Positions 16,300 through 27,519 of a stretch of DNA of 64,000 nucleotides are shown piece after piece. Within the stretch, counting starts at the first letter, position 1; each line of letters begins with the position of its first letter. A model generated the notes under the pieces. It was given only the letters and a program-made list of their open reading frames with translations. It had not been told where the DNA came from and did no database searches. The position numbers and the translations under genes were made by a program. This DNA is from Pseudoalteromonas sp. GCY (GTDB lineage: Bacteria; Pseudomonadota; Gammaproteobacteria; Enterobacterales; Alteromonadaceae): contig NZ_CP068023.1 in the NCBI RefSeq assembly GCF_016695175.1, positions 2,681,501 through 2,745,500 of the forward strand, in the 5' to 3' direction.

Positions 16300-17196
16300 A
16301 TGGAAAATGTCCATATTTTGACACAGAGGTTGCCGACCAGAGGCGATTACTTGCCGTTCAATTCTGAACAGTATAGTACGCAAGGCGGTGAACACTACGC
16401 GCGATTAGTCGACAAACTTCAGACAACGCTCAACATTGATGAGCTGTTGACTATTTATGCGGAGCATGTGGCAAGAATTTCAAAAATTTCGGGACTCCAG
16501 TTCCACTGTAGCCTTGGCGTCTTTCAGATGAAGGACAGCAATAGCCAATTTCCGGCTAGTACGTTTGATCTTGAGCTCGAAAAAGAGCACTTAGGACAGC
16601 TGGTGTATTTCAGTGAGTTTCCATTTAGTGAAGCGATCAAGGCAAAATTGTCAAAATTACACGCCTGTTTAATTTACCCAATGCGTAATGCCTTGATGTA
16701 CAACCGTGTATTGCAATTAGCAACCAAGGACTCTCTAACGGGACTTTATAATCGCAGTCAATTTACTGACAATCTAGAAGAGAAACTCGAGCGTTGCCGT
16801 CGTCAACATCGTAATTTTAGCCTAATGCTTTTAGATTTAGACAATTTTAAGCAAGTGAATGATGTTCATGGTCATAAAGCCGGTGATGAAGTGTTGGTTG
16901 AGTTTTCACGTATTTTGCAAACCTCAACGCGCGCGACTGATTCGGTATTTAGATTCGGTGGTGATGAGTTCGCCATTTTAATTGACGACCCTGCGTTTAC
17001 TACCAACAAAGTGATCGCTGAAAGAATTATGGAAGCCGTAAGAAAGTCGAGCATGTTGGCTAAATATACGGTGACCACGAGCATCGGTTTTACGCTGGCA
17101 TCGAGCCATGATACTGCCGACAATATATTTGCTCGTTCGGATAGCGGCTTATACCGCGCCAAAGCAGCCGGACGAAACTGCGCTCGCGCAGTATAA
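16300..17196 (+). CDS. diguanylate cyclase (GGDEF) with uncharacterised N-terminal domain
   Basis: A 298-residue protein making cyclic di-GMP. The active-site GGDEF is at residues 220-224, and an RxxD inhibitory site (RATD, 211-214) lies exactly five residues upstream, so product inhibition is expected. LDNFKQVNDVHGHKAGD supplies the metal and substrate contacts. Residues 1-135 form a soluble sensor-like region of unknown type. The start is ATG 16300, preceded by AAGGGGA; the frame reaches back to a TTG at 16276 without support. It is divergent from the antiporter gene. Confidence 0.9.
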   Translation: MENVHILTQRLPTRGDYLPFNSEQYSTQGGEHYARLVDKLQTTLNIDELLTIYAEHVARISKISGLQFHCSLGVFQMKDSNSQFPASTFDLELEKEHLGQLVYFSEFPFSEAIKAKLSKLHACLIYPMRNALMYNRVLQLATKDSLTGLYNRSQFTDNLEEKLERCRRQHRNFSLMLLDLDNFKQVNDVHGHKAGDEVLVEFSRILQTSTRATDSVFRFGGDEFAILIDDPAFTTNKVIAERIMEAVRKSSMLAKYTVTTSIGFTLASSHDTADNIFARSDSGLYRAKAAGRNCARAV

Positions 17197-17214
17197 AAAG
17201 CCACTTCCCCTTTT

Positions 17215-17241
17215 GCTCAGTGTTATGCGTTAACGCTGAGC
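17215..17241. terminator. hairpin between convergent genes
   Basis: Arms 17215-17225 and 17231-17241 pair over 11 positions with one wobble around a 5-nt loop. The hairpin overlaps the last codons of the leftward small membrane protein gene. Neither side has a strong U-tract, so it may be a weak bidirectional terminator. Confidence 0.45.
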
Positions 17242-17577
17242 ACCCTTTCCTATGTATAGGTATGCCATCAGGGCAAGTGCCGCGCCGTTAAAAAATCCAT
17301 TTATTACCCATGCAAGCGCAAGGAAATCGGGTAACTCTGAAAACATCACCGCAAGCATTGGCGCAAGTAGGCCAAGAATAAAATACATGCCACCTTTACC
17401 ATGCCAATACAGAAGTAAAAACACGATGCTGATAATGCCTGATGCGGAAGCAAATATTTGATTCAGCCACACCACTTCACTCGACATAAAGAGTACGATA
17501 AACACCACCACGGTGAACACCACCGCATAAGGCGCTTTTTGCGCTAACTGTTGGCCAATCTTTTTACTTTCAGTCAT
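17230..17577 (-). CDS. small four-helix membrane protein, unknown function
   Basis: A 115-residue protein that is mostly hydrophobic, with about four membrane helices (near residues 17-34, 38-58, 63-80 and 85-107) and short polar ends. No family was recognised. Its ATG at 17577 overlaps the end of tilS by 8 bp (ATGACTGA), so it is probably translated by coupling to tilS. The overlap and clean frame support a real gene. Confidence 0.7.
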   Translation of the reverse strand: MTESKKIGQQLAQKAPYAVVFTVVVFIVLFMSSEVVWLNQIFASASGIISIVFLLLYWHGKGGMYFILGLLAPMLAVMFSELPDFLALAWVINGFFNGAALALMAYLYIGKGAQR

Positions 17578-18877
17578 CTTTTACTATCCAAATAATGCCA
17601 TTGTCTTCTGCGTGCTCAGCACTCACAAACAGTCCGTTCACCGCAACAGGTGTATCATTGTAATAAACAACCGCAATATAATCACGCTCCCAGCTTGGAA
17701 TGTACAAATCTTTTAGCCAATGTTTCAAGGTATTAGAGCCAGGTTTGCCCTGTGGTTTGATTTTATCTTTAAGTCTGCCGTAGCGAATGCTAACGATTTC
17801 GTTCGAGAAAGGTTTGCGGATCCCCTTGCCCGTTTGTATAGCAACAGGTGTACTTTGCCCGCTGAGTTCATTGAGATTAACGGTCTCAATATCAAGTTTT
17901 TGGCTATTTTCCGTTACCCAATAAAGTGCGTCACGATAACGCCTCACCGCGCCTTGCTTAAAACGTATTTCAAGTTGACTGTCTTGGCGTGATGAAAACG
18001 CCTGTTGTACGATTTCATCTAGCTGTTTGTGACTCGGCATCTCAATGCCTTGCTTTGATATCCACAGTCTGATGACATTATCTCTCCTTGCATAAGAAAG
18101 CTGTTGTAAAACCGTGATATTTAGCGCCATCCGACAACGACACTTTTGCAAGTCTTCTTCACTCACCTCATCAATTATGGTTTGTTGGCGCTGTAAAATA
18201 TCAATACTGCGCAGTGTGTTACCTACAAAACCATTGAATCGAGAGGTGAGTAACGGGATCACCTGATTGCGCAAAAAGTTACGGTCAAACGCATCATCTG
18301 CGTTGGACTCATCCGTAATATGCTCAAGGCCAAACTGCTGTGCAAATGCTTCAATCTCGCTGCGACTAACAGCAAGTAATGGACGAATACAATAGCGCCC
18401 TGATGGCAGCTGAGTAGTCGCTCTCATCGCTCCAAGCCCCAGTAACCCTGAGCCGCGCTTTAATCTCAGTAAGAAAGTTTCAACTTGGTCATCGGCATGT
18501 TGCCCAAGCACGATTGCGTAACCGGCTTTGGCCGCATCATCTAATGCTTGATAGCGAGCTTCGCGTGCTTGCGCTTCAAGGCTAGTACGGGTTTTCCGAG
18601 TAATAGCAACCTGTTTTGCAACAAAGGGAACATTGAGTGTTTCGCAAAGCGATTGGCAAAATCGCTGCCAGTGCGTGGCGTGCTGAGATAAGCCATGATT
18701 AACATAAACCGCTTGGAGTGTAACATTATGCTTATTTGCATATTCTCGACAAAGATGGAGCAACACTACCGAATCCACACCGCCAGATAAGGCAATACAC
18801 AACCCTTTGGCGTCAAGGCCGGAGCTCAATACCTTTAAACTTGACTCTACTTGTTGGTAAACCCGACTATTAATCAT
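17570..18877 (-). CDS. tilS: tRNA(Ile)-lysidine synthase
   Basis: The enzyme attaches lysine to C34 of the AUA-reading tRNA(Ile), changing its charging and decoding. The PP-loop ATP motif SGGVDS is at residues 31-36 and the HGLSQHA and GQHADDQVETFL segments follow. The C-terminal part (from about 340) is the tRNA-binding TilS_C domain, giving 435 residues in all, normal for gammaproteobacteria. ATG 18877 is preferred over TTG 18892. It follows accA, from which it is cut off by a strong terminator, as in many relatives. Confidence 0.95.
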   Translation of the reverse strand: MINSRVYQQVESSLKVLSSGLDAKGLCIALSGGVDSVVLLHLCREYANKHNVTLQAVYVNHGLSQHATHWQRFCQSLCETLNVPFVAKQVAITRKTRTSLEAQAREARYQALDDAAKAGYAIVLGQHADDQVETFLLRLKRGSGLLGLGAMRATTQLPSGRYCIRPLLAVSRSEIEAFAQQFGLEHITDESNADDAFDRNFLRNQVIPLLTSRFNGFVGNTLRSIDILQRQQTIIDEVSEEDLQKCRCRMALNITVLQQLSYARRDNVIRLWISKQGIEMPSHKQLDEIVQQAFSSRQDSQLEIRFKQGAVRRYRDALYWVTENSQKLDIETVNLNELSGQSTPVAIQTGKGIRKPFSNEIVSIRYGRLKDKIKPQGKPGSNTLKHWLKDLYIPSWERDYIAVVYYNDTPVAVNGLFVSAEHAEDNGIIWIVKDD

Positions 18878-18893
18878 GTTTTCTACAATCAAT

Positions 18894-18922
18894 AAAAAAA
18901 GCCGCTCAATAGCGGCTTTTTA
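18894..18922 (-). terminator. intrinsic terminator after accA
   Basis: Arms 18897-18906 (AAAAGCCGCT) and 18911-18920 close a 4-nt loop. Read leftward a run of seven T follows. It ends the lpxB-rnhB-dnaE-accA transcript. Confidence 0.88.
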
Positions 18923-18963
18923 ACTTAAATTAGCATTGATATCAATACGAGCAGAAACTCGTA

Positions 18964-19920
18964 TTAACAATAACCAAATGACATCAGGCGCTTATAACGC
19001 TGATCTAACATCTCTTCGGTGCTTAGCGCTTCAAGATCAGCCAAGTCACGTTTAAGCTGCGCCTTCAGGTTTTTCGCCATCGCATCGTAGTTGCGGTGCG
19101 CACCACCTAGCGGCTCTTCAATGATGTTATTGATAAGATCCAGCTCTTTTACGCGAGAGGCTGATACACCCATTGCTTCTGCTGCAAGTGAAGCTTTGTC
19201 TGCACTCTTCCAAAGAATAGAAGCACAACCTTCAGGTGAGATCACAGAATAAGTGCTATATTGTAGCATGTTTACTCTGTCACCTACCCCGATAGCCAAT
19301 GCGCCACCAGAGCCGCCTTCACCGATCACGGTACAAATGGTTGGTACTTTGAGCGCTGCCATCACCTTAAGGTTACGTGCAATCGCTTCACTTTGACCGC
19401 GCTCTTCAGCGCCTACACCCGGATAGGCTCCCGGTGTGTCGATAAAGGTGATGATTGGCATCTTAAAGCGTTCAGCCATTTCCATTAAGCGTAATGCTTT
19501 ACGGTAACCTTCTGGCTTTGGCATACCAAAGTTACGTTTGATTTTTTCAGCCGTATCGCGACCTTTTTGCTGACCGATAATCATTACTGGCTTGTCGTCA
19601 AGACGTGCAACACCACCAAGAATAGCCGGATCGTTAGCAAAAGTACGGTCGCCCGCGAACTCGTCAAACTCGGTAAAAATGCGTTCAATATAATCGCGAG
19701 TATATGGACGAAGTGGATGACGCGCTAATTGAGACACTTGCCAAGCGCCTAAACCGTCGAAGATTTTCTTTGTTTGCTCAACATTTTTGTCTTTTAAGCG
19801 GCTGATCTCTTCTTCAAGGCTAAGATCTAAATCGCCAGAGCGACTAACGTTTTGTAATTCTTTGATTTTTGCTTCCAATTCAGCGATTGGAAGTTCAAAT
19901 TCAAGATAATTGAGGCTCAT
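18964..19920 (-). CDS. accA: acetyl-CoA carboxylase carboxyltransferase subunit alpha
   Basis: This 318-residue subunit combines with AccD to move the carboxyl group from biotin to acetyl-CoA, the first step of fatty acid synthesis. The N-terminal helix ([17 protein letters not shown]), the [12 protein letters not shown] segment and the oxyanion-forming [15 protein letters not shown] are typical. It follows dnaE by 16 bp, the usual gammaproteobacterial order, and is last in its transcript. Confidence 0.97.
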   Translation of the reverse strand: MSLNYLEFELPIAELEAKIKELQNVSRSGDLDLSLEEEISRLKDKNVEQTKKIFDGLGAWQVSQLARHPLRPYTRDYIERIFTEFDEFAGDRTFANDPAILGGVARLDDKPVMIIGQQKGRDTAEKIKRNFGMPKPEGYRKALRLMEMAERFKMPIITFIDTPGAYPGVGAEERGQSEAIARNLKVMAALKVPTICTVIGEGGSGGALAIGVGDRVNMLQYSTYSVISPEGCASILWKSADKASLAAEAMGVSASRVKELDLINNIIEEPLGGAHRNYDAMAKNLKAQLKRDLADLEALSTEEMLDQRYKRLMSFGYC

Positions 19921-19936
19921 GCTCTAAACTACCTGT

Positions 19937-22900
19937 TTAGTTAAATTCTAATTCTAATTCCTGCGCCGCCAACAGTGATAAACGAGTTAAAAGCTCATCA
20001 CTTGGCGTCACACACCATTGTGTTCCTAATGTTAACTCTGCTAATGCATCAGGACGCTGATATTTAATTTTTACCGGACACGTTCCAAATTTATATGGTT
20101 CTAGCACTTTTTTGAAATTATCAAAGAAGTTCGCGTCAATTTGAGCCATATTTAGCGTCATTTTTATTGCACTAATACGCTTTTCTCGCGCCTGAGCAAT
20201 GGTAGAGATTTCTCTTGCGGTCATTGTAATGCCACCAGAGAAGTTATCAAAGCTGACCTGTCCAGATATTACCAAGATTTGGTTAATTTGCAGCATTTCT
20301 TGGTACATTTCAAACTGTTCAGGAAATAAGCGTACATCAATTCGGGCACTTTTGTCATCTAGAGTAATAAGCCCCCAACGCGCTCCTTTTTTGTTTATCA
20401 AGGTACGAGCATTGATAACTAGTCCCGCCGCGGTTGCTACCGTATCACGATTACCGGGTTGTAAGTCAACTAACTTGCCAGAGGTATAATATTTTAATTC
20501 TTTGCGATATTGATTAATTGGGTGACCAGTTAGGTAAAGACCTAAGGTTTCTTTTTCCCCATTTAACCATTCTTTATCGCTGAGCGGCGTGGCTTTGATA
20601 AAGGCTTGTTCAACCTCCTCGGGCTCAACCGCAAGCAAACCAAATAAGTCGCTCTGTCCAAGTGATTCGGCTTTGTGATGCTGCTCTGCTGACTTCATGG
20701 CATCCTTTAAACTTGCCAGTAAAGTCGCGCGCCCTGGCTGATCTCCGTCTGGGCCTAGCTTATCAAGCGCTCCTGCGTATATTAGCTTTTCAATCACGCG
20801 TTTATTTAGGCGCTTTAAGTCAACTCGCGCACAGAAGTCGAATAAATCTTTAAATTCTCCCCCTTGGGCTCGCGCTTCAAGGATCGCTTCAACAGGGCCT
20901 TCACCCACGCCTTTTATCGCCCCTATACCATAGACGATTTCACCTTGAAGATTTACAGCAAATTTGTAGACACCGGCATTCACGTCTGGTGGTAGCAGCG
21001 TCAACTTCATGTTTTCGCATTCATCTACCAAGGTTACGATTTTGTCGGTGTTATCCATATCCGCTGACATTACCGCCGCCATAAACTCGGCAGGGAAATG
21101 GGTCTTCATCCATAGCGTTTGGTACGACACTAACGCGTAGGCTGCGGAGTGAGATTTGTTAAAGCCGTAACCCGCAAACTTTTCTACCAAGTCGAAGATT
21201 TTCATCGCAAGTTCGCCTTCGACGCCATTGTTTTTGGCACCATCTTCGAACGTTGCACGTTGCTTCGCCATTTCTTCGGGCTTTTTCTTACCCATCGCAC
21301 GACGAAGCAAGTCAGCGCCACCTAGGCTATAACCTGCAAGCACCTGCGCTATCTGCATTACCTGTTCTTGGTAAAGGATGATCCCGTAGGTCGGCTCCAG
21401 TATAGGTTGTAGACTTTCGTGCTGGTATTGTGCGTCTGGATACGATACTTCTTCACGACCGTGCTTACGGTCGATAAAGTTATCTACCATGCCCGATTGC
21501 AAAGGACCCGGGCGGAATAGCGCAACCAGTGCGATCATGTCTTCGAAACAGTCTGGCTTCAAGCGACGGATCAAGTCTTTCATACCACGAGATTCCAGCT
21601 GGAATACCGCAGTTGTTTGTGCGTCTAATAACACTTTAAAACTTGCAGGGTCATCCAGTGGGATGGCTGCGATATCAATCGGCTCACGACTTTCTCTGCC
21701 AAGGCGTTCGTTCGCCATGTCGAGCGCCCATTGCAAAATGGTTAGCGTTCTTAGACCGAGGAAGTCAAACTTAACCAGACCTGCGGTTTCTACGTCATTC
21801 TTATCAAACTGGGTAACTGGGAATTTACCTTCTTCGTCACAATACAGCGCTGCAAAGTCGGTAATGGTGGTAGGCGAGATAACAACACCACCGGCGTGTT
21901 TACCCGCGTTACGCGTACAGCCTTCAAGAATACGACATTTATCAATCAGTTCACGAACTTCTTCATCGCTATCGTAAGCTTCAGGCAAGCGAGGCTCAAC
22001 ATCAAACGCTTTGGCAAGTGTCATACCAGGGTCGCCAGGTACAAGCTTGGAGATCCTATCTACGAAGCCATAAGGGTGACCAAGCACACGACCAACGTCT
22101 CGAATTACCGCTTTTGCCGCCATCGTACCAAAGGTAATGATCTGAGATACTGCGTCTCGACCATACAGTTTAGCAACGTGGTCAATTACCTCGTCTCGTC
22201 TATCCATACAAAAGTCGACGTCAAAGTCTGGCATCGAAACCCGTTCTGGGTTAAGGAATCGTTCGAATAGGAGATCGAATTCAAGTGGGTCAAGATCTGT
22301 GATCTTAAGCGCATATGCCACCAAAGAGCCGGCACCGGAACCACGACCAGGACCTACAGGGATGCCGTTATCCTTACTCCACTGAATGAACTCCATTACG
22401 ATTAAGAAGTAACCCGGGAATCCCATTTGGTTGATAACGTCGAGTTCAACCTGCAGACGGTCGTCATACTCACCACGCTTTTCTTTGCGCTCATTTTCAT
22501 CAGGAAATAAGAACTGTAAACGTTCTTCTAGACCATCTCGCGACACTTTTACCAAGAAATCTTCAATCGCCAGATCGCCCGTTGGATAATCTGGTAGGAA
22601 GTAGGTGCCAAGTTGTACCGTCACGTTACAGCGTTTGGCGATTTCTACGGTGTTTTCTAAAGCTTCTGGAATGTCACTAAAGAGTGCTTGCATCTGCTCA
22701 GAAGTCTTCAAATATTGCTCTTTAGAAAAGCGCTTTGGTCGATTTTTGTCTTCTAATGTATAACCGTCGTGAATAGCAACACGAATTTCGTGGGCATCAA
22801 AGTCTTTTTCATGTAAAAACACCACTTCATTCGTCGCCACAACGGGTATATTACGCGCAGCCGCGACCTCCACAGCACCATGGAGATATTCTTCTTCTTG

Positions 22901-23428
22901 TGCACGTGCGGTGCGTTGCAGCTCAATATAAAAATGGTCGCTAAAATGCTGCTCGTAAAACGCGAGCGTTTCTTCAATTAGCTTAGGATTGCCTTTTAAG
23001 ATGGCTTTACCTAAATCGCCATCTTTCGCGCCGGAGATAAGGATCAGCCCTTCTTTGTATTTTGCGAGCCATTCTTTATCGATTACGGGACGATGGAATA
23101 CATGGCCGCGAAGATAGGCATCGGAGATCAACAACGTTAGGTTTTTATACCCTTGATTGTTCTTAGCGAGAACGAGAATTCTACTCGGCTCGTCGGGAAA
23201 TTGATCTGACTTCAGCCAAAAATCCGCACCAATTATTGGCTTGATCCCTGCCCCGTGTGCGCCACCATAAAAACGCACCAAACCACATAAGTTCATTTGA
23301 TCGGTGATGGCAAGCGCAGGCATTGCAAGCTCTTCGGCCCTTGCCACAATTGGTTTGGTCTTCGCTAGACCATCCACCATAGAGAAGTCACTGTGTACAC
23401 GCAAATGGACAAACTGCGGGGCTGGCAT
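19937..23428 (-). CDS. dnaE: DNA polymerase III subunit alpha
   Basis: The 1163-residue replicative polymerase. It starts with the PHP domain ([13 protein letters not shown]). Catalytic aspartates lie in [15 protein letters not shown] near residue 400, with the third in the palm. [14 protein letters not shown] and the helix-hairpin-helix [19 protein letters not shown] follow, and the C-terminus carries an OB fold (about 990-1070) and a tau-binding tail. The length is as in E. coli (1160). It starts 2 bp after the end of rnhB. Confidence 0.98.
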   Translation of the reverse strand: MPAPQFVHLRVHSDFSMVDGLAKTKPIVARAEELAMPALAITDQMNLCGLVRFYGGAHGAGIKPIIGADFWLKSDQFPDEPSRILVLAKNNQGYKNLTLLISDAYLRGHVFHRPVIDKEWLAKYKEGLILISGAKDGDLGKAILKGNPKLIEETLAFYEQHFSDHFYIELQRTARAQEEEYLHGAVEVAAARNIPVVATNEVVFLHEKDFDAHEIRVAIHDGYTLEDKNRPKRFSKEQYLKTSEQMQALFSDIPEALENTVEIAKRCNVTVQLGTYFLPDYPTGDLAIEDFLVKVSRDGLEERLQFLFPDENERKEKRGEYDDRLQVELDVINQMGFPGYFLIVMEFIQWSKDNGIPVGPGRGSGAGSLVAYALKITDLDPLEFDLLFERFLNPERVSMPDFDVDFCMDRRDEVIDHVAKLYGRDAVSQIITFGTMAAKAVIRDVGRVLGHPYGFVDRISKLVPGDPGMTLAKAFDVEPRLPEAYDSDEEVRELIDKCRILEGCTRNAGKHAGGVVISPTTITDFAALYCDEEGKFPVTQFDKNDVETAGLVKFDFLGLRTLTILQWALDMANERLGRESREPIDIAAIPLDDPASFKVLLDAQTTAVFQLESRGMKDLIRRLKPDCFEDMIALVALFRPGPLQSGMVDNFIDRKHGREEVSYPDAQYQHESLQPILEPTYGIILYQEQVMQIAQVLAGYSLGGADLLRRAMGKKKPEEMAKQRATFEDGAKNNGVEGELAMKIFDLVEKFAGYGFNKSHSAAYALVSYQTLWMKTHFPAEFMAAVMSADMDNTDKIVTLVDECENMKLTLLPPDVNAGVYKFAVNLQGEIVYGIGAIKGVGEGPVEAILEARAQGGEFKDLFDFCARVDLKRLNKRVIEKLIYAGALDKLGPDGDQPGRATLLASLKDAMKSAEQHHKAESLGQSDLFGLLAVEPEEVEQAFIKATPLSDKEWLNGEKETLGLYLTGHPINQYRKELKYYTSGKLVDLQPGNRDTVATAAGLVINARTLINKKGARWGLITLDDKSARIDVRLFPEQFEMYQEMLQINQILVISGQVSFDNFSGGITMTAREISTIAQAREKRISAIKMTLNMAQIDANFFDNFKKVLEPYKFGTCPVKIKYQRPDALAELTLGTQWCVTPSDELLTRLSLLAAQELELEFN

Positions 23429-23430
23429 GC

Positions 23431-24024
23431 TTACTCCTTCTCGGCCAAAATTCGTTGCACAGGCTTAAAGCTTGTACGGTGATGTGGAGTGACACCATGT
23501 GTTTCGAGTGCGGCAAAGTGGGCTTTGGTTGGATAACCTTTGTGACCTGCAAAACCAAACTCTGGATATTCCGCGTCGAGTGCTAACATCTCATTGTCTC
23601 GGGTGACTTTCGCCAATATGGATGCCGCACTTATCTCGGCAACTAGGCTATCCCCTTTTACGACTGCGGTCGCCGAAACACTCAGCTTAGGTAAACGGTT
23701 TCCATCAACAAATACATGATTTGGTTGAATTTCCAATCCTTCAACTGCGCGTGTCATCGCCAACATCGTTGCGTGGAGAATATTCAGATCGTCAATTTCT
23801 GCAACTGACGCTCTCGCAATACAGTAACATAATGCCTTTTCTTTTATTTCTTCTGCCAATGCAATGCGCTTTTTCTCCGACAGTTTTTTGGAGTCGGTTA
23901 AACCTACAATCGGTTTGCTTGGATCTAAAATGACGGCAGCGGTCACAACGTCACCCACCAACGGGCCACGTCCTACCTCGTCAACGCCTGCAATATACTG
24001 CACATCAGGACGTTCAATTTGCAT
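23431..24024 (-). CDS. rnhB: ribonuclease HII
   Basis: A 197-residue enzyme that removes ribonucleotides from DNA. The catalytic set is visible in [15 protein letters not shown] (DE pair, residues 15-16), LTDSKKLS, and FVDGNRLP; the DNA-gripping GRG motif is intact. Its start lies inside the last 11 bp of lpxB, so the two are translationally coupled. Confidence 0.96.
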   Translation of the reverse strand: MQIERPDVQYIAGVDEVGRGPLVGDVVTAAVILDPSKPIVGLTDSKKLSEKKRIALAEEIKEKALCYCIARASVAEIDDLNILHATMLAMTRAVEGLEIQPNHVFVDGNRLPKLSVSATAVVKGDSLVAEISAASILAKVTRDNEMLALDAEYPEFGFAGHKGYPTKAHFAALETHGVTPHHRTSFKPVQRILAEKE

Positions 24025-25168
24025 CTATTAACTCCATCACAGCCTGAGCCGCTTGTTTGCTGGCATTTAGGCGAATGTTCTCATGTATCTCGTAGAACTT
24101 TCTAATCAGCTTGCTATTATTGCCTTTTAACATCGGGAAAAGTGCATCGGCGAGTGCATCAGGATTACACTCTGCCTGTAAAAACTCAGGCACAAGTGGT
24201 GCGTCGGCCAATAAATTCGGCAATGCAAAGTATTTGATGTTAAAGGTAAAAAAGGTATTAAAAATCCAATAACTCTTAGGGTTCAGCTTATACCCTACTA
24301 CCATTGGCTTTTTGTATAGCATTGCCTCAAGTGTGGCAGTACCCGAAGCCAGTAAAACGGTATCCGCTGCTTGCATTGCCAGTGCTGACTGGCCGTCAAG
24401 CATAATTGGGTTCAATTCCGGTGCGACTTCTTTCAAGGCTTCCAAAAACTGCGCTCTGCGCTTTTCGTTTACCAAAGGCACGACTATTTTTAAGTTAGGA
24501 ATTTTATCGACTAATTTTTTTGCAGTCGCAAGATAAGTGCGACTCAATAAGCCAACTTCAGAGCCCCGGCTGCCTGGAAGCAGTGCTAAAACCGTATCAT
24601 CTTGGCTTAAGTTCAGCTGTGCACGCGCACCTGCGGTATCCGGCTCAAGTGGAATTTCATCCGCTAGCGTATGACCCACAAATGTACAAGGCACTTCATG
24701 TTTATCATAAAAGGCTTTTTCGAATGGCAGCAAAGACAGCACTAGGTTAGTCGCTTCGGCAATCTTATGGATGCGTTTTTGACGCCATGCCCACACACTC
24801 GGGCTTACATACTGAATGGTTTTAATTCCAGCCGCTTTCAACGGTTTTTCAACACGCAAATTAAAATCCGGCGCATCGATACCGATGAATACATCAGGTG
24901 GATTATCAATAAAGTAGTTCACCAACTGCTTTTTAATTTTTAGCAAGCGAGGTAAGCGACCAAGCACTTCGACTAATCCCATGACAGCCAATTCATCCAT
25001 GTCAAACAGGCTTTTACAACCAGCTTGTTGCATTTTAGGACCACCGATCCCGACAAAATTGGCATTGGGGTAATGAAGTTTTAGCGCGTTTATGAGGCCT
25101 GCACCGAGTATATCGCCCGATAACTCTCCTGCGACCACGCCAATGGTGATATTTTTTTCGTTAGCCAT
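24014..25168 (-). CDS. lpxB: lipid-A-disaccharide synthase
   Basis: A 384-residue peripheral membrane glycosyltransferase (GT19) that joins UDP-diacylglucosamine and lipid X. Family marks are [17 protein letters not shown] at the N-terminus, [23 protein letters not shown] and [10 protein letters not shown]. It is separated from lpxA by 71 bp containing an intrinsic-terminator-like hairpin, whereas in E. coli the two are contiguous. It overlaps rnhB. Confidence 0.97.
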   Translation of the reverse strand: MANEKNITIGVVAGELSGDILGAGLINALKLHYPNANFVGIGGPKMQQAGCKSLFDMDELAVMGLVEVLGRLPRLLKIKKQLVNYFIDNPPDVFIGIDAPDFNLRVEKPLKAAGIKTIQYVSPSVWAWRQKRIHKIAEATNLVLSLLPFEKAFYDKHEVPCTFVGHTLADEIPLEPDTAGARAQLNLSQDDTVLALLPGSRGSEVGLLSRTYLATAKKLVDKIPNLKIVVPLVNEKRRAQFLEALKEVAPELNPIMLDGQSALAMQAADTVLLASGTATLEAMLYKKPMVVGYKLNPKSYWIFNTFFTFNIKYFALPNLLADAPLVPEFLQAECNPDALADALFPMLKGNNSKLIRKFYEIHENIRLNASKQAAQAVMELIDAN

Positions 25169-25181
25169 TGTTATTTTTCAG

Positions 25182-25211
25182 TATAAAAAACGCCATACAA
25201 AATGTATGGCG
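25182..25211 (-). terminator. terminator-like hairpin between lpxA and lpxB
   Basis: Arms CGCCATA (25191-25197) and TATGGCG (25205-25211), extended by one further pair, are followed leftward by TTTTTTAT. It has the form of a good intrinsic terminator placed inside what is usually one operon, so it may attenuate rather than fully stop transcription. Confidence 0.7.
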
Positions 25212-25239
25212 TAAGTATAACCTGTATTGCGGTTCAAGT

Positions 25240-26013
25240 TTAGCGGATCAAACCACGATTAGAAGTCGCAATAAAATCAATCATTTGTTGAACTGCTGCG
25301 AACTCAGAAGCATCTTCTTTTAGCGCTTCTAACGCATCTTCTAAACGCAGTCCCTTACGGAACAACGTTTTGTATGCGCGTCTTGTTGCCATGATTTCAT
25401 CAGACTCAAAGCCGCGACGCTTTAAGCCTTCAGTATTAATTGCAACGGGTCTTGCTGGCGTGCCAGTCGTTGTAACAAATGGCGGCACGTCTTGGTTCAC
25501 ACCCGAGTACATACCAATAAAGGCATGTGAACCCACTTTACAAAATTGGTGTACACCTGAATTACCCGCAAGGATAACCCAGTCACCGATATGTACATGT
25601 CCGGCTACACTCGCATTGTTAGCGAAAATCACATTGCTGCCAATGACTGCGTCGTGTGCCACATGGGTGTAAGCCATAAATAAGTTGTTGCTACCAATTC
25701 GAGTGATCCCTTCGTCTTGAATTGTGCCACGATGGATAGTCGCACACTCACGAATAACGTTGTTATCACCAATAATTAGCTTGGTTGGTTCATCCTTGTA
25801 CTTTTTATCTTGGCAGGCTTCCCCTACTGACGCGAATTGGAAAATGTGATTGCCTGAACCAATCTCAGATGGGCCTTTGATCACTACATGTGATTCAATC
25901 TTACAGTTATCACCAATGACAACGTCATTACCAATATAACTATAAGGGCCTACAGAAACATTCTCGCCTAAACGCGCGCCTGATTCGATAATTGCGGTAG
26001 GATGAATAGCCAT
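25240..26013 (-). CDS. lpxA: UDP-N-acetylglucosamine acyltransferase
   Basis: This 257-residue enzyme starts lipid A synthesis by 3-O-acylating UDP-GlcNAc. The left-handed beta-helix hexapeptides run from residue 1 to about 190 (IHPTAIIESGARLGENVSVG...), with the catalytic His in MAYTHVAHDAVIG, then a C-terminal helical domain. Its ATG shares one base with the stop of fabZ (TAATG), a typical coupled junction. Confidence 0.97.
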   Translation of the reverse strand: MAIHPTAIIESGARLGENVSVGPYSYIGNDVVIGDNCKIESHVVIKGPSEIGSGNHIFQFASVGEACQDKKYKDEPTKLIIGDNNVIRECATIHRGTIQDEGITRIGSNNLFMAYTHVAHDAVIGSNVIFANNASVAGHVHIGDWVILAGNSGVHQFCKVGSHAFIGMYSGVNQDVPPFVTTTGTPARPVAINTEGLKRRGFESDEIMATRRAYKTLFRKGLRLEDALEALKEDASEFAAVQQMIDFIATSNRGLIR

Positions 26014-26465
26014 TAAAACTCTCTTCTAGCACACATAATTTCAGCTGAACACACAGTTTTGCCTTCTACTTTAGCTTCAGCACTGAATTTCCAGATATTA
26101 CGGCGTTCTTTTTCGAACTTAACATGCAAATGCATCGTGTCACCCGGTAGAACAGGTTGTTTGAAACGTGCATTATCAATCGCCGCAAATAAGTATAGTT
26201 CATTCTCGCTGCGATTCTCGACCGTTTTAAAACCAAGTAAACCTGTTGCCTGAGCCATCGCTTCTAGGATCAACACACCTGGGAAAATTGGTTGCTCTGG
26301 GAAGTGACCCGTGAAAATAGGCTCATTAATCGTCACGTTTTTAATCGCGTGAAGATGTTCACCTGGCTTAAAGTCTACCACTTTGTCAACAAGCAACATT
26401 GGGTAGCGGTGCGGAAGAAGTTTTAAAATCTCTTGGATATCAAAGCTGTTTAATTCGTTAGCCAA
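26013..26465 (-). CDS. fabZ: 3-hydroxyacyl-ACP dehydratase
   Basis: A 150-residue hot-dog-fold dehydratase of fatty acid elongation. The catalytic His is in [12 protein letters not shown] and the catalytic Glu in [14 protein letters not shown]. It draws from the same 3-hydroxyacyl-ACP pool as LpxA and LpxD, which explains its place between them. It is 10 bp from lpxD and overlaps lpxA by one base. Confidence 0.97.
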   Translation of the reverse strand: MANELNSFDIQEILKLLPHRYPMLLVDKVVDFKPGEHLHAIKNVTINEPIFTGHFPEQPIFPGVLILEAMAQATGLLGFKTVENRSENELYLFAAIDNARFKQPVLPGDTMHLHVKFEKERRNIWKFSAEAKVEGKTVCSAEIMCARREF

Positions 26466-26475
26466 AATAGCTTCC

Positions 26476-27519
26476 TTATTCTACATCAGTATCTTTAAGC
26501 TGTGCTGTCAGCAGCTCAAGTGCCTTCAGGCGCGACTTAAAGTCAGATAAATTGCGTAAGTGTGCAATAGACTTACGCCACTCTTTATTCGTTTGGTGAG
26601 GTAAACCAGAAGAATAGATCCCTGGCTCAGTAATTCCTTTAGTAACCATGCTCATACCAGTAATGACAACCCCATCACAAATTTCGTTGTGACCATTGAT
26701 TGCTGTCATGCCACCAATTTGGCAGTACTTACCGATTTTCACACTGCCCGCCAGTACCGTGCAGCCTGCGATGGCTGTACCGTAACCAACTTCAACGTTA
26801 TGGGCAATTTGGATCTGGTTATCTAAAATGACGTTGCTATGAATAATGGTGTCTTCTAGCGCGCCTCTATCAATAGAAGTACTCGCGCCAACTTCGACAC
26901 GGTCGCCAATAATTACGGTGCCAACTTGAGGGATTTTAACCCACTCGCCTTTCTCGTTGGCGTAGCCAAAACCATCACTTCCTATTACGGCACCTGACTG
27001 GAATAGACATTGTTCGCCTATCTGCACTTCATGATAGACGGTTACGTTTGCCCAGAGTTTAGTCTTTGCGCCTATTTTGGCATGTTTTCCAATGAAACAG
27101 CCTGGCCCTATCTCAACATCATCACCAATCACAGCGCCATCCTCAATTACAGCGTTCGCACCCACACTGACGTTTGCACCAAGTGTTGCGGTATCAGAGA
27201 TAACTGCTGTACGATGAACCCCTGATGCTGCGCTAGGGGTTGAGTCTAGCTTCTGTGCAAGTTTTGCATAGGCTACATAAGGATCTGCGATAATGAGTTT
27301 ATTACCCGCAAAATAATCCGCGTCTTTTTCACTCAAGATCACGGCCCCCGCAGTCGTGCTTTCAAGCTGACCACGGTATTTGCTGTTGGCTAAAAACGCG
27401 ATTTGGTCGTCTTTTGCCTGCGCGAGAGTGGCGATATTTCGAATTGATTTATCGCCATCACCTTGCAGCTGAGCACCTAGATACTCAGCAAGTTGAGATA
27501 AGGTGTGAAGTTTTGTCAT
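26476..27519 (-). CDS. lpxD: UDP-3-O-(3-hydroxyacyl)glucosamine N-acyltransferase
   Basis: A 347-residue enzyme adding the second hydroxyacyl chain in lipid A synthesis. It has an N-terminal uridine-binding domain (about 1-100), a hexapeptide beta-helix (about 105-315) with the catalytic His region [13 protein letters not shown], and a C-terminal helix. Its ATG shares a base with the skp stop codon. Confidence 0.97.
   Translation of the reverse strand: MTKLHTLSQLAEYLGAQLQGDGDKSIRNIATLAQAKDDQIAFLANSKYRGQLESTTAGAVILSEKDADYFAGNKLIIADPYVAYAKLAQKLDSTPSAASGVHRTAVISDTATLGANVSVGANAVIEDGAVIGDDVEIGPGCFIGKHAKIGAKTKLWANVTVYHEVQIGEQCLFQSGAVIGSDGFGYANEKGEWVKIPQVGTVIIGDRVEVGASTSIDRGALEDTIIHSNVILDNQIQIAHNVEVGYGTAIAGCTVLAGSVKIGKYCQIGGMTAINGHNEICDGVVITGMSMVTKGITEPGIYSSGLPHQTNKEWRKSIAHLRNLSDFKSRLKALELLTAQLKDTDVE

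Noticed and set aside
21489..22270. 162- and 124-residue plus-strand frames
   Set aside because: Antisense shadows inside dnaE.
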